A DNA stretch of 64,000 nucleotides from Salinivibrio kushneri (GTDB lineage Bacteria; Pseudomonadota; Gammaproteobacteria; Enterobacterales; Vibrionaceae). The position numbers were made by a program, and so were the translations under genes. The stretch spans positions 248,001 to 312,000 of the forward strand of contig NZ_CP040022.1 of NCBI RefSeq assembly GCF_005280275.1, written 5' to 3'. This document shows positions 1-9,163 of the stretch, one piece after another (position 1 is the stretch's first letter; the number at the start of each line of letters is the position of its first letter). The notes under the pieces were generated by a model. That model saw only the letters and a list, made by a program, of their open reading frames with translations. It searched no databases and had not been told where the DNA came from.

Positions 1-490
1 TCACCTTCGGGTTGAATGTCGCCAGCACTTGCGCCGCCTTCGGGCCTTGAAGCGCCAGTAAGGCGCGATCTTCAATCACCTCGACGGAGACATCCCCTTT
101 CAAGTTGTCGCGCAGGTGCTGAATGTCTTGTGCTTTGCAGGCCGCGTTGACCACCAAAAAGAGGTGATCGCCGAGGTTGGCAATCATCAAGTCATCCAAA
201 ATGCCGCCCTGCTCATTGGTGAATACGGCATAGCGTTGTTTACCTTGAGGGAGATCCAACACATCAACTGGGACGAGCGCTTCCAATGCTTTGGCCGCGT
301 CTGCGCCATGAAGACGGATTTGCCCCATATGAGAAACATCAAACAACCCTGCATGCTCACGGCAATGAAGGTGCTCTTTGCGCACACCCAGCGGATACTG
401 AACTGGCATGTCATAGCCAGCGAAAGGAACCATTTTTGCGCCCATATCAAGGTGCAGGCGGTGTAACGGGGTCGTGAGTAACTCTGCCAT
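1..490 (-). CDS. gcvT: Aminomethyltransferase (glycine cleavage T protein), 3' end outside window
   Basis: N-terminal 163 codons of the glycine cleavage T protein, which releases ammonia from the aminomethyl-lipoyl group of GcvH and passes the methylene to tetrahydrofolate. The translation starts MAELLTTPLHRLHLDMGAK and continues with MVPFAGYDMPVQY and FDVSHMGQI, the classic GcvT folate-domain opening. The start at 490 is preceded by a GGAGAG ribosome site. It lies 64 bases downstream of the XRE-cupin regulator on the same strand, so the two probably share a transcript, while the rest of the system (gcvH, gcvP) is transcribed divergently. The reading frame runs off the left edge, so the C-terminal domain cannot be judged. 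Confidence 0.96.
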   Translation of the reverse strand, partial: MAELLTTPLHRLHLDMGAKMVPFAGYDMPVQYPLGVRKEHLHCREHAGLFDVSHMGQIRLHGADAAKALEALVPVDVLDLPQGKQRYAVFTNEQGGILDDLMIANLGDHLFLVVNAACKAQDIQHLRDNLKGDVSVEVIEDRALLALQGPKAAQVLATFNPKV

Positions 491-554
491 TATTCTCTCC
501 ATATTGTGCCCGCAGGCATCTTGCCCACGTTAAGCAATGCGTTTATGTGGTTAG

Positions 555-1196
555 TTAAGACGCTGTTACCCATAAGATCAGCGCATCGTCATCACTGACG
601 GAAGCTAGCATGTGCCCCATGGTGGCGTCGTAATATACGCTGTCACCCTCATTGAGAGTGATCGCTTCATAAAACTCAGAAAAAAATTGGATACTGCCTT
701 CCAGCACCAATAAAAACTCTTCCCCGTCGTGTCGAATCCAGTCGCTATAATCCTCAAACGCACGTGCCCTAACCCGCGACTTAAACGGCATCATCTTTTT
801 GTTGCTTAGCTGTGTTGCCAATAACTCATGTTCGTAGGTACCCGTAGGGTGTGCTTTTCCCTGACCCGCTAGCGTCACATCTCGCCGACCTGTTGCTTGC
901 CGCTTTTTTGGTGGGGCAAACAGTTGCGGAATATCGATATCCAAGCCGTGCGCGAGTTTCTGCATCGCTTGGAAAGTCGGGGATATCTGTTCATTTTCAA
1001 TTTTGGATAAGGTTGAACGCGCCAAGCCAGTGCGCTGGCTTGCCTCCTCAAGCGTCAGCCCAAGCCCGACCCTGACGGCTTTTAAACGCGGGCCCAGCCG
1101 CAATGGTGCAATGGGTTCGCGAGCGTCACCCTCGCGTTGCGATCGCTCAACCTGCATCGACGGGTACACATCCTGTGTTGATTGGTCTGTTGTCAC
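555..1196 (-). CDS. XRE-family regulator with C-terminal cupin domain, likely regulator of the gcv cluster
   Basis: 213 residues. An N-terminal tail is followed by a helix-turn-helix at about residues 35-92 (LTLEEASQRTGLARSTLSKI) and a cupin sensor domain at about 145-212 (RHDGEEFLLVLEGSIQFF, LNEGDSVYYD). XRE-cupin proteins of the PuuR/SutR type usually repress or activate adjacent amino-acid or amine catabolic genes and sense a small ligand in the cupin. It sits between gcvT (same strand) and sdaA (divergent), so control of glycine/serine catabolism is the natural inference. A palindrome 63 bases upstream of its start (1259-1272) is a candidate operator. Ligand unknown. Confidence 0.9.
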   Translation of the reverse strand: MTTDQSTQDVYPSMQVERSQREGDAREPIAPLRLGPRLKAVRVGLGLTLEEASQRTGLARSTLSKIENEQISPTFQAMQKLAHGLDIDIPQLFAPPKKRQATGRRDVTLAGQGKAHPTGTYEHELLATQLSNKKMMPFKSRVRARAFEDYSDWIRHDGEEFLLVLEGSIQFFSEFYEAITLNEGDSVYYDATMGHMLASVSDDDALILWVTAS

Positions 1197-1737
1197 CTGC
1201 TTTCGCCTCTATCGGTTGTCCCGCTGTATTTGCCGCTTTAACACTTTTAACAAAAAAGTTTCCTATCGGAAAATACCGATATCATAAACGTGACCTAGCC
1301 AGCGAATTGATCAAGGTAACCAACCTGTCACTCTCACCCGGCACCTTGAGTCCATCATGCTCTTCCTCGTAAAAACAAGGTATTACAGAGATATTAATTA
1401 ACCATTCACTTAATAAAAAGCGAGTATATTCCCCGGCGTTACTGGCATTGATTTGCAATTTACCCTCGCTTAGGATAAAAAGGCAAACGTTTGCTCCGTT
1501 GTTAGATAGTATCAACAGGAGGACGTTTTGTCTCCAGGATCACAACATAGGTTTCTTATTGGAAATTTATTTTGCGGAAAAGTGAACGCTTAGGTACGTT
1601 AACAAAATGTTTAAATCAACAGTAAGCGCAATCATCGCCAATCTGTTGAATGCTACGTGAAGCAATGTCGGCATCGTCGATGTCAGGACAACAACAATCA
1701 TGACAACAACGTACCTTACTGATTGAGGAGACAGGCC
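1197..1737. other. Divergent intergenic region between the gcv regulator and sdaA
   Basis: 541 bases with no convincing gene. A 77-codon minus-strand frame at 1282-1515 has no recognisable protein character and was not accepted. The region holds the candidate operator at 1259-1272 and the direct repeat GGAAA at 1560-1580. The sdaA ribosome site GAGGAG lies at 1725-1730. I looked for a glycine riboswitch here and did not see its conserved core segments. Confidence 0.6.
1259..1272. promoter_or_regulatory. Candidate operator for the XRE-cupin regulator
   Basis: TTTCCTATCGGAAA: perfect 5-bp arms (TTTCC/GGAAA) around a 4-base centre, inside the divergent regulator/sdaA intergenic region and 63 bases upstream of the regulator start. 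A second overlapping symmetry, CGGAAAATACCG, follows. Palindromes of this shape are typical of XRE-cupin operators. Binding is inferred only. Confidence 0.4.
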
Positions 1738-3138
1738 ATGAGTCACAGCATGTTTGACCTGTTTAAGATAGGCGTCGGGCCATCTAGCTCACACACCGTT
1801 GGTCCGATGGTGGCCTGCGCACGCTTTAGCCACTATGCGGCGCAAACACTGTCCATGACCGATATCGAGCGTGTCAAAGTAGACCTATACGGCTCGCTGG
1901 CGTTAACCGGCAAAGGCCATGCGACTGACGTGGCGTGTGTGATGGGGTTAATGGGCGAAATGCCTGCCACCATCGAGTCAGATGAAATCGATACCATGAC
2001 CAAGCTGGTCAAAAACGGCGGCGAACTCCCCTTTGCTGGACGCCACTACATCCCATTCAATTGGCAGGCAGATATTGCCTTTCACTATGAGCAAGTACTG
2101 CCCGCGCACCCCAACGGGATGACAGTCAGTGCATACGATAAAGCCGGTGACTGTTTGGCCAGCAAGACCTATTTCTCTGTCGGCGGTGGTTTTGTGGTGG
2201 AAGAAGGCGAAACGGATGCCCTAGCGACTGATTTCACTCCGCCATATCCATTTAAGAGTGCAGCGGAATTACTTGAGCAATGTACAAAAACGAACATGAC
2301 CATCAGCGAGCTGATGTTTACGAACGAGGTCGCACGCGCCCAATACCACGATAGTCACGCCACACGTGACACGGTTAACCAGGGACTGGATCATATCTGG
2401 CAAGTGATGCGTGAGTGCATCGACAGAGGCATTAAACAAGGTGGCGTACTGCCAGGCGGTTTAAACATTAAGCGACGTGCCAAAGGCATGTACGACGCCA
2501 TTCACGATAAACAAGCCCATGGGTTACCGACAGACACCAATGATTGGGTCAACCTGTTTGCCATGGCGGTCAATGAAGAGAATGCCGCCGGAGGCCGAGT
2601 GGTCACCGCCCCGACCAATGGCGCCGCGGGTGTGATCCCTGCCGTGCTTGCTTATTACGATAAGTTTGTCTCGCCCAATAACCCAGATGGCATCCGTACC
2701 TTTATGGCCACCTCCGCGGCTATCGGCTCTTTGTACAAGACCAATGCCTCTATTTCGGCAGCAGAAGTCGGTTGTCAGGGAGAAATTGGCGTGGCGTGCT
2801 CGATGGCAGCGGCAGGATTAGCCGCCGCCATGGGCGCAAGCAACCAACAAATTGAAAATGCGGCAGAAATCGGCATGGAGCATAACCTCGGCCTTACGTG
2901 TGACCCGATTGATGGCCTGGTGCAAGTCCCTTGCATAGAACGCAACACCATGGGCGCCGTAAAAGCGATTAACGCGACCCGATTAGCCATGGGTGGCGAC
3001 GGCGAGCATCACGTCTCGCTTGATAGCGTAATTAAAACCATGCATGAGACCGGGCTCGACATGATGAGTAAATATAAAGAAACCTCACAGGGTGGCCTCG
3101 CCACCAATGTGATCCCGATTAATGTTGTGGCCTGTTAG
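1738..3138 (+). CDS. sdaA: L-serine ammonia-lyase (serine dehydratase), iron-sulfur type
   Basis: 466 residues, close to single-chain SdaA/SdaB length. It deaminates L-serine to pyruvate and ammonia using a labile 4Fe-4S cluster. Visible signatures are [11 protein letters not shown] near the N-terminus and the C-terminal cysteines in [10 protein letters not shown] (about 353), LTCDPIDGL (about 388) and VQVPCIERN (about 399). I chose the ATG at 1738 because GAGGAG sits 8 bases upstream; an in-frame TTG at 1723 adds five residues but has no ribosome site. It is followed 26 bases later by glyA, so serine made by GlyA from cleaved glycine can feed straight to pyruvate. Confidence 0.96.
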   Translation: MSHSMFDLFKIGVGPSSSHTVGPMVACARFSHYAAQTLSMTDIERVKVDLYGSLALTGKGHATDVACVMGLMGEMPATIESDEIDTMTKLVKNGGELPFAGRHYIPFNWQADIAFHYEQVLPAHPNGMTVSAYDKAGDCLASKTYFSVGGGFVVEEGETDALATDFTPPYPFKSAAELLEQCTKTNMTISELMFTNEVARAQYHDSHATRDTVNQGLDHIWQVMRECIDRGIKQGGVLPGGLNIKRRAKGMYDAIHDKQAHGLPTDTNDWVNLFAMAVNEENAAGGRVVTAPTNGAAGVIPAVLAYYDKFVSPNNPDGIRTFMATSAAIGSLYKTNASISAAEVGCQGEIGVACSMAAAGLAAAMGASNQQIENAAEIGMEHNLGLTCDPIDGLVQVPCIERNTMGAVKAINATRLAMGGDGEHHVSLDSVIKTMHETGLDMMSKYKETSQGGLATNVIPINVVAC

Positions 3139-3164
3139 CCACCATCGCCAATAAGGAAAGCGCA

Positions 3165-4463
3165 ATGAAACCGAGCTACCCAAATGTAGAATTGGAGCAG
3201 TTTTTCTCCACCAACTTATCGGAGTCCGATGGTGCCGTGATGTCGGCCGTGCAGGCCGAGCACAAACGTCAACAACAGCAGATTGAGCTGATCGCCTCAG
3301 AAAACATCGTCTCGCAAGCCGTGATGCAAGCGCAAGGCACCTGCCTAACCAATAAGTACGCCGAAGGCTATCCGGGCCGTCGCTATTACGGCGGCTGCGA
3401 GCACGTCGATGAAGTCGAAGCCATCGCCCAGGCCCGCGCCAAACAACTGTTTAGCTGCGAGTATGTCAATGTTCAGCCGCACTCGGGCGCACAAGCCAAC
3501 GGCGCCGTCATGCTGGCGCTACTGCAACCCGGTGACACCATTTTAGGTATGTCACTCGATGCTGGCGGCCACCTCACTCACGGCGCGCGCCCTGCTCTAT
3601 CCGGTAAATGGTTTAATGCTGTGCAATACGGCGTGAGCAAAGACAGCCTAGAAATTGATTACGATGAAGTCGCAGTGCTGGCTCGTGAACATCAACCGAA
3701 GATGATCATCGCCGGGGGCAGTGCGATCCCTCGCCATATTGACTTCGCTCGTTTCCGTGCCATTGCCGATGAAGTGGGTGCCTATTTAATGGTCGACATG
3801 GCACACATTGCTGGCCTAGTGGCCACCGGCGCCCATCCCTCGCCACTACCTCATGCGCATGTGGTCACCACCACTACCCATAAAACCCTGCGTGGCCCGC
3901 GCGGTGGCATGATCCTGACCAATCACGAAGACATCAACAAAAAGATCAATTCGGCGGTGTTTCCCGGCCTGCAAGGCGGTCCATTAATGCATGTGATTGC
4001 GGCTAAAGCCGTCGCATTTGGTGAGGCGCTAGAGCCTGAGTTTAAATTGTATATTGATCAAGTAGTTGCTAACGCCAAAGTCCTGGCCGAGGTCCTACAA
4101 ACACGTGGCTGTGACATCGTCACCGGCGGCACCGATACTCATCTGATGTTGGTTGATTTGCGCCCCAAAGGCCTAAAAGGCAACCAAGCGGAGCAGGCGC
4201 TCGAGCGCGCTGGAATCACCTGTAACAAGAACGGCATCCCTTTCGATACCGAAAAACCCATGATCACCTCCGGCATTCGCCTCGGCACCCCCGCGGGTAC
4301 CAGCCGCGGATTTGGTACCCAGGAGTTCCACCAAGTTGGTCAATGGATTGGGGACGTGCTCGATGCCTTAGTCGAGGCACCAGAAGGCAACGCCGAGGTT
4401 GAGGCACGCGTGCGTAAAGAAGTACAGCAGCTGTGTGCTCGTTTCCCGCTTTATCGCCAATGA
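3165..4463 (+). CDS. glyA: Serine hydroxymethyltransferase
   Basis: 432 residues, slightly longer than E. coli GlyA (417). A cytosolic PLP enzyme interconverting glycine plus 5,10-methylene-THF with serine plus THF. The PLP lysine is K240 in [16 protein letters not shown], and [18 protein letters not shown] is the conserved substrate loop. A GGAAAG ribosome site precedes the ATG. Position between sdaA and gcvH suggests a paralogue dedicated to glycine catabolism, using the methylene-THF made by GcvT; a housekeeping copy would be expected elsewhere. The start could in principle be a downstream ATG (MSAVQAEH), but the length of the family does not settle it. Confidence 0.97.
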   Translation: MKPSYPNVELEQFFSTNLSESDGAVMSAVQAEHKRQQQQIELIASENIVSQAVMQAQGTCLTNKYAEGYPGRRYYGGCEHVDEVEAIAQARAKQLFSCEYVNVQPHSGAQANGAVMLALLQPGDTILGMSLDAGGHLTHGARPALSGKWFNAVQYGVSKDSLEIDYDEVAVLAREHQPKMIIAGGSAIPRHIDFARFRAIADEVGAYLMVDMAHIAGLVATGAHPSPLPHAHVVTTTTHKTLRGPRGGMILTNHEDINKKINSAVFPGLQGGPLMHVIAAKAVAFGEALEPEFKLYIDQVVANAKVLAEVLQTRGCDIVTGGTDTHLMLVDLRPKGLKGNQAEQALERAGITCNKNGIPFDTEKPMITSGIRLGTPAGTSRGFGTQEFHQVGQWIGDVLDALVEAPEGNAEVEARVRKEVQQLCARFPLYRQ

Positions 4464-4629
4464 TAACTGGTATGAAGCAACTCTTGGAATAACCGCTGCG
4501 TCGTCTATCACGATTGCAACCAGCGCAAACAAGACATAGGAGGCGGTGTGATCCCCCAGACGCCGTCTTAATTTACATTGTAAATCGCTCAACGATTGAG
4601 CAGCTCGTATTAAAGCAGGAGAGTAACAA
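4464..4629 (+). promoter_or_regulatory. gcvH leader with three hairpins
   Basis: The 166 bases between glyA and gcvH contain three symmetric elements. First, AAGAC (4531-4535) with GGCG (4542-4545) pairs with CGCC (4561-4564) and GTCTT (4565-4569). Second, TTTACATTGTAAA (4572-4584) is a perfect palindrome. Third, GCTCAACGATTGAGC (4587-4601) has 6-bp arms. The gcvH ribosome site AGGAGAG follows at 4617. The leader could be regulatory RNA, an RNA-processing site or a protein operator. It does not match the glycine riboswitch consensus as I know it. Confidence 0.45.
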
Positions 4630-5007
4630 ATGGACGCGACACTAAAGTTTTCTGAAAGCCATGAGTGGGTCAAAGACAATGGCGATGGCACTGTCACTAT
4701 GGGGATCACCGATCATGCCCAAGGCCTACTTGGCGATGTCGTGTTTGTCGATCTACCTGAGGTGGGTGACAGTACTGAAAAAGGTGAAGGCTTTTCATTG
4801 GTGGAGTCGGTAAAAGCCGCATCAGATATTTATGCGCCGGTTGATGGTGAAGTGGTCGCCATTAATGAAGATCTGGAAGATAGCCCAGAACTGGTCAACG
4901 AAGAACCTTTTGAGGGCGGCTGGATTGCCAAGATTAAGCTGGCAGACGACACCAACTTGGATCATCTGATGGACGCGGACGCCTATACCGCCGCAATCGA
5001 CGACTAA
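4630..5007 (+). CDS. gcvH: Glycine cleavage system H protein
   Basis: 125 residues, usual size of the lipoyl carrier of the glycine cleavage complex. It shuttles the aminomethyl group from GcvP to GcvT and hydrogen to the lipoamide dehydrogenase. The lipoylated lysine is K62 in [13 protein letters not shown], and the opening KFSESHEWV is typical. A strong AGGAGAG ribosome site stands 8 bases before the ATG. gcvP follows after 15 bases, so the two are co-transcribed. The preceding hairpin-rich leader separates it from glyA. Confidence 0.97.
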   Translation: MDATLKFSESHEWVKDNGDGTVTMGITDHAQGLLGDVVFVDLPEVGDSTEKGEGFSLVESVKAASDIYAPVDGEVVAINEDLEDSPELVNEEPFEGGWIAKIKLADDTNLDHLMDADAYTAAIDD

Positions 5008-5022
5008 TTCAGGACGAATACC

Positions 5023-7887
5023 ATGACGCAGACTCGTTTACTCGATAGCCTGGTGGCCGATAATGATTTTATCGCGCGCCATAATGGCCCCGATACCAAT
5101 CAGAAAAATGCGATGTTAGCGGCGATCAACGCCACTAGCTTAGAGCACGTGATTGAAGAAACTGTCCCTGCTGACATCCGCTTACCTCAGCCCCTTAACC
5201 TCAGCGCCCCCAAAAGCGAAACCCAGATGCTGGCTGAGCTAAGTGACATTGCCGCGCAAAATACCATTAAGCGCAGCCTGATCGGCCAAGGTTACTATCA
5301 CACACATACTCCACCGCCTATTTTACGCAATGTGTTGGAAAACCCGGGTTGGTACACGGCTTATACCCCGTATCAGCCCGAGATCTCGCAAGGCCGACTC
5401 GAATCCTTGCTGAACTTCCAGCAAATGGTGATGGACTTAACGGGGATGGATTTGGCCAACGCGTCGCTGCTCGACGAAGCCACCGCGGCTGCGGAAGCCA
5501 TGACCCTGTGTAAGCGTGGCGGCAAGCACAAAGGCAACGCCTTTTTTGTTGCCAGCGACGTGCACCCACAAACCTTGGATGTGATTAAAACGCGCGCCAA
5601 CTTCTTAGGCTTTGACATCATTGTTGATGACATCGACAAACTGAACCAGCACGACGTATTTGGCGCCCTGCTCCAGTACCCGGGCACCACGGGTGAAGTG
5701 CGCGATCTCAGCGCGCTGATCGCGGAAGCGCAAAGCAAGAAGACGCTGGTCGCGGTTGCTACCGATCTGCTTTCACTCACTTTGCTCAAAGCGCCGGGTG
5801 AAATGGGCGCGGATGTGGTGATTGGCTCCGCACAACGCTTTGGTGTACCCATGGGTTACGGTGGTCCACACGCCGCCTTTATGGCGACACGCGACAAGCT
5901 CAAACGCACCATGCCCGGCCGCGTGATTGGCGTATCGGTCGATAGCAAAGGCAATCAAGCTCTGCGCATGGCGATGCAAACGCGTGAGCAACATATTCGC
6001 CGTGAAAAAGCGACCTCCAATATTTGTACCGCTCAAGCCTTGCTCGCCAACATGGCCGCTTTTTACGCGGTGTATCACGGCCCTGAAGGCTTGAAGAAAA
6101 TTGCTCGCCGAGTGCATCACCTCACCGCGCTATTCGCCAAATCGATACAAGCGGCTGGGTTGAGCCTTGCTCACGACAGCTTCTTTGATACCGTGACGCT
6201 CAACACAGGCGAGCAAACCGACGCCTTGTATCAAAAAGCACAGGATGCCGGCTTTAACTTGCGTAAATTAAATGGCCAACTGGGCGTGAGTTTCGATGAA
6301 GCGAGCACGCTGGCAGAGGTCAATCAATTGCTTACCGCGCTCACCGGTCAAGGCAATGCAGAAAGCGTGGCGAGCGATATTGAAGCCGATGAATTTGCCG
6401 CGATCCCTGCCGCATGCCGCCGCACCAGTGCATACCTAACGCACCCCGTCTTTAACCGCTATCACAGTGAAACCAAGCTGATGCGGTATATGAAGGCGTT
6501 GGAAAACAAAGACTTCTCCCTTACCCACGGTATGATCCCATTGGGCAGCTGTACCATGAAGCTGAATGCCGCGGCCGAGATGATCCCCGTCACCTGGCCA
6601 GAATTTGGTGCCCTGCACCCGTTTGTGCCATTGGAGCAAGCCAAAGGTTATCAAACACTGGGTAAATCACTGCGTGACATGCTGTGTGAAATCACCGGCT
6701 ACGATGAGATCTCCATGCAACCCAACTCAGGTGCACAAGGGGAGTATGCGGGCTTAATCGCGATTCAGCGCTACCATGAAAGCCGTGGCGACAGTCACCG
6801 CAACGTGTGCTTGATCCCAAGCTCTGCCCACGGTACCAACCCTGCTTCCGCGGCGATGGTCTCGATGAAAGTGGTGGTAGTTGGCTGTGATGACGATGGC
6901 AACATCGACATTGACGATCTGAAAGCTAAAATCGACAAACATCGCGATGCGCTCTCATGCATTATGATCACCTATCCATCGACACATGGTGTGTACGAAG
7001 AAACCGTGCAGCAAGTGTGCGAGCTGGTACACGAGGCTGGCGGTCAAGTTTACTTGGATGGCGCCAACATGAATGCGCAAGTGGGGCTGACCACACCGGG
7101 CTACATTGGCTCAGACGTTTCGCACCTCAACCTGCACAAAACCTTCTGTATTCCCCACGGTGGTGGCGGCCCGGGCATGGGGCCAATTGGCGTGAAATCG
7201 CACCTTGCGCCTTTCCTCCCCGGTCATGTGGAGCAAGGTGACCAATTTGCCGTCTCAGCTGCACCAATGGGTAGCGCCTCGATTTTGCCTATTTCATGGG
7301 CGTACATTGCCATGATGGGTGAACAAGGCCTCACGCGCGCGACCGAGTTAGCGATTCTCAGTGCCAACTATGTGATGGAGCGTTTGCGCCCCTACTACCC
7401 CGTGCTTTATCGCGGTAAAAACGGACGCATTGCGCACGAATGTATTATCGACATTCGCCCACTCAAAGAGGCATCCGGCATCAGCGAAGAAGACATCGCC
7501 AAACGCTTGATGGATTATGGCTTCCACGCGCCGACCATGTCATTCCCGGTCGCGGGTACTCTGATGGTTGAACCGACCGAAAGTGAAAGCCAAGAAGAGT
7601 TGGATCGCTTCTGTGATGCCATGATTGCCATTCGCGAGGAAATTGCCAAGGTGCAAGACGGTGAGTGGACGCTGGAAGACAACCCATTGGTCAACGCGCC
7701 TCACACCCAAGCGGATCTGATGGCAGACGAGTGGTCTCACACCTATTCCCGTGAGCTGGCTTGCTTCCCATCCGCCCATAACAAGGCAAGCAAATACTGG
7801 CCATCGGTCAACCGTGTCGATAATGTCTACGGCGACCGCAACCTGATTTGCTCTTGCCCTAGCATTGAAAACTATATGGATGAGTAA
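5023..7887 (+). CDS. gcvP: Glycine dehydrogenase (decarboxylating), P protein
   Basis: 954 residues, full length for the single-chain proteobacterial form (E. coli 957). The PLP enzyme decarboxylates glycine and loads the aminomethyl group on GcvH. Both homologous halves are present. The catalytic lysine is K706 in [20 protein letters not shown]. The N-terminal FIARHNGPD motif and the C-terminal [20 protein letters not shown] are typical. It is the last gene of the sdaA-glyA-gcvH-gcvP run and is followed by two tandem hairpins, the second a good terminator. Confidence 0.98.
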   Translation: MTQTRLLDSLVADNDFIARHNGPDTNQKNAMLAAINATSLEHVIEETVPADIRLPQPLNLSAPKSETQMLAELSDIAAQNTIKRSLIGQGYYHTHTPPPILRNVLENPGWYTAYTPYQPEISQGRLESLLNFQQMVMDLTGMDLANASLLDEATAAAEAMTLCKRGGKHKGNAFFVASDVHPQTLDVIKTRANFLGFDIIVDDIDKLNQHDVFGALLQYPGTTGEVRDLSALIAEAQSKKTLVAVATDLLSLTLLKAPGEMGADVVIGSAQRFGVPMGYGGPHAAFMATRDKLKRTMPGRVIGVSVDSKGNQALRMAMQTREQHIRREKATSNICTAQALLANMAAFYAVYHGPEGLKKIARRVHHLTALFAKSIQAAGLSLAHDSFFDTVTLNTGEQTDALYQKAQDAGFNLRKLNGQLGVSFDEASTLAEVNQLLTALTGQGNAESVASDIEADEFAAIPAACRRTSAYLTHPVFNRYHSETKLMRYMKALENKDFSLTHGMIPLGSCTMKLNAAAEMIPVTWPEFGALHPFVPLEQAKGYQTLGKSLRDMLCEITGYDEISMQPNSGAQGEYAGLIAIQRYHESRGDSHRNVCLIPSSAHGTNPASAAMVSMKVVVVGCDDDGNIDIDDLKAKIDKHRDALSCIMITYPSTHGVYEETVQQVCELVHEAGGQVYLDGANMNAQVGLTTPGYIGSDVSHLNLHKTFCIPHGGGGPGMGPIGVKSHLAPFLPGHVEQGDQFAVSAAPMGSASILPISWAYIAMMGEQGLTRATELAILSANYVMERLRPYYPVLYRGKNGRIAHECIIDIRPLKEASGISEEDIAKRLMDYGFHAPTMSFPVAGTLMVEPTESESQEELDRFCDAMIAIREEIAKVQDGEWTLEDNPLVNAPHTQADLMADEWSHTYSRELACFPSAHNKASKYWPSVNRVDNVYGDRNLICSCPSIENYMDE

Positions 7888-7907
7888 TCCACTAGTCACA
7901 GATAACC

Positions 7908-7961
7908 AAGTTAGAAACTAACTTGATAAACGAAAGGCGAGCCGCTCGGTTCGCCTTTTTT
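7908..7961 (+). terminator. Terminator of the gcvHP transcript
   Basis: Hairpin AAGTTAG-AAA-CTAACTT (7908-7924) is followed by AAAGGCGA (7933-7940) pairing with TCGCCTTT (7951-7958) and a T run to 7961. The second stem is a standard intrinsic terminator. Confidence 0.85.
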
Positions 7962-8086
7962 ATTGCCCCGTTTTATCGGCTAATGTCGTTCTTCGCAACA
8001 GCCAGTCTTAGCGAAATTTTCTCCCGTCTTACTGCTTGCTGGCTAAACTTAAGGCAATACACCTTTTCACTGAGAGTGATTAAGCC

Positions 8087-8863
8087 TTGCTGAGTTCATG
8101 TCGACGCCCTGTTGTACGCGTGCTGTTGGTGATACTGCTGTTGGGAATGACCGGCTTGGTCCATGCGGCTACGCCAACTGTGCGTTTAGTCACGCTCGAA
8201 TACCCGCCCTATATTCAGACTTCAGACGGCTCCCTTGATGGTGTGGCGGTACGAGTTGTACGCCAAACTTTTGCCAAGCTCGGTTATGATGTCGAGATTG
8301 AAGTGCTGCCATGGGCGCGAGCACTCTATCAGGTCCGAACTGGCTTAGCAGATGGCATATTCACCATTTTCAAAACATCTGAGCGCGAAGCGTTTCTCGA
8401 TTACTCTCAGCAGGTTTTATTTCAACAAGGGATCCGCTTTGTTCATCGCCCCGATGTCAGTCTCTCTGAAGATGCGATTCAATCGTTCAATTTTGGCGCT
8501 TACTCCGTCTGTGTGATCAACCAAGTCAGTTACGGCAGCCGGATGGATGCTGCCTTGGCGCAAAATCAATTCGATCAGGTTTTCCGCCTGACTCGCGCAC
8601 CACAGTGCCTTCGGATGTTGGAAAGTGGCCGAGCACGCTTGTGGCTCAGCAACCATTTTGGCGCACGCGCCCTGGTTAACCAGCTCGATATGAAGGATGT
8701 TGTCGAGATCAATCCCCATCCTATTGAAGACACCCCTAGTTACATTGCCTTTTCTAAAGCGCAAGAATTATCAGCCCTACGTGACCAATTTGATCAAGCG
8801 TTAGCAGACATGAAAGCCACCGGAGAGTACCAAGCGATCATTAATGACTTTTTTAATGATTAA
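8087..8863 (+). CDS. Periplasmic solute-binding protein, family 3 (amino-acid type)
   Basis: 258 residues. A hydrophobic signal peptide (VLLVILLLGMTGLVHA) is followed by a family-3 solute-binding fold, with the typical opening VRLVTLEYPPYIQTSDGSL and DGVAVRVVRQTFAKLGYDVEI. No permease or ATPase is adjacent, so it may be an orphan ligand-binding protein rather than a transporter subunit. The start is taken as TTG at 8087 because the nearby ATG at 8098 is out of frame and the signal peptide needs the upstream residues; a GAGAG stands about 13 bases upstream. Ligand not predictable from sequence. Confidence 0.82.
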   Translation: MLSSCRRPVVRVLLVILLLGMTGLVHAATPTVRLVTLEYPPYIQTSDGSLDGVAVRVVRQTFAKLGYDVEIEVLPWARALYQVRTGLADGIFTIFKTSEREAFLDYSQQVLFQQGIRFVHRPDVSLSEDAIQSFNFGAYSVCVINQVSYGSRMDAALAQNQFDQVFRLTRAPQCLRMLESGRARLWLSNHFGARALVNQLDMKDVVEINPHPIEDTPSYIAFSKAQELSALRDQFDQALADMKATGEYQAIINDFFND

Positions 8864-8989
8864 TCGCTGACATTCCTGCACAAGGTTTTATCGCGCACTC
8901 ACTTTGAGCCGCTAAACAAAGGCCGCTTATCATCCAAGCCCACCCTTACACCGTAATGGAGCATGTCAGTTATCAACAAAGGACGCGAC

Positions 8990-9163
8990 ATGCTCTCATT
9001 TTTAAAGCCGAATCCGGTTAAAAAGCTTAAAAAGCAGTACGAAGCTAAGCAACAACAAGCCTTTCAGGCGCAGCGCAACGGCGACATCCGTGGTTATTCA
9101 CTGCTCACCGAAGAAGCAGAAAAGATTGACAAACAAATCAAAGAATTAGAAAACAACGCTTAG
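8990..9163 (+). CDS. Small DUF6435-type (Lacal_2735-like) protein
   Basis: 57 residues, highly charged and predicted helical: MLSFLKPNPVKKLKKQYEAK, then KIDKQIKELENN at the end. It resembles the short DUF6435 proteins common in Vibrionaceae and marine bacteria, whose function is unknown. I chose the ATG at 8990 because AAAGGA lies 6 bases upstream; the ATG at 8963 lacks a ribosome site. Its stop overlaps the stop of the convergent ABC exporter by 4 bases. Possibly coiled-coil; no signal peptide or membrane segment. Confidence 0.72.
   Translation: MLSFLKPNPVKKLKKQYEAKQQQAFQAQRNGDIRGYSLLTEEAEKIDKQIKELENNA

Noticed and set aside
1282..1515. 77-codon minus-strand frame in the gcv intergenic region
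   Set aside because: No ribosome site, no recognisable protein features, AT-rich non-coding look.
1197..1737. Possible glycine riboswitch upstream of sdaA/gcv regulator
   Set aside because: Neither strand shows the conserved purine-rich core blocks or tandem aptamer arrangement. A covariance search would be decisive.
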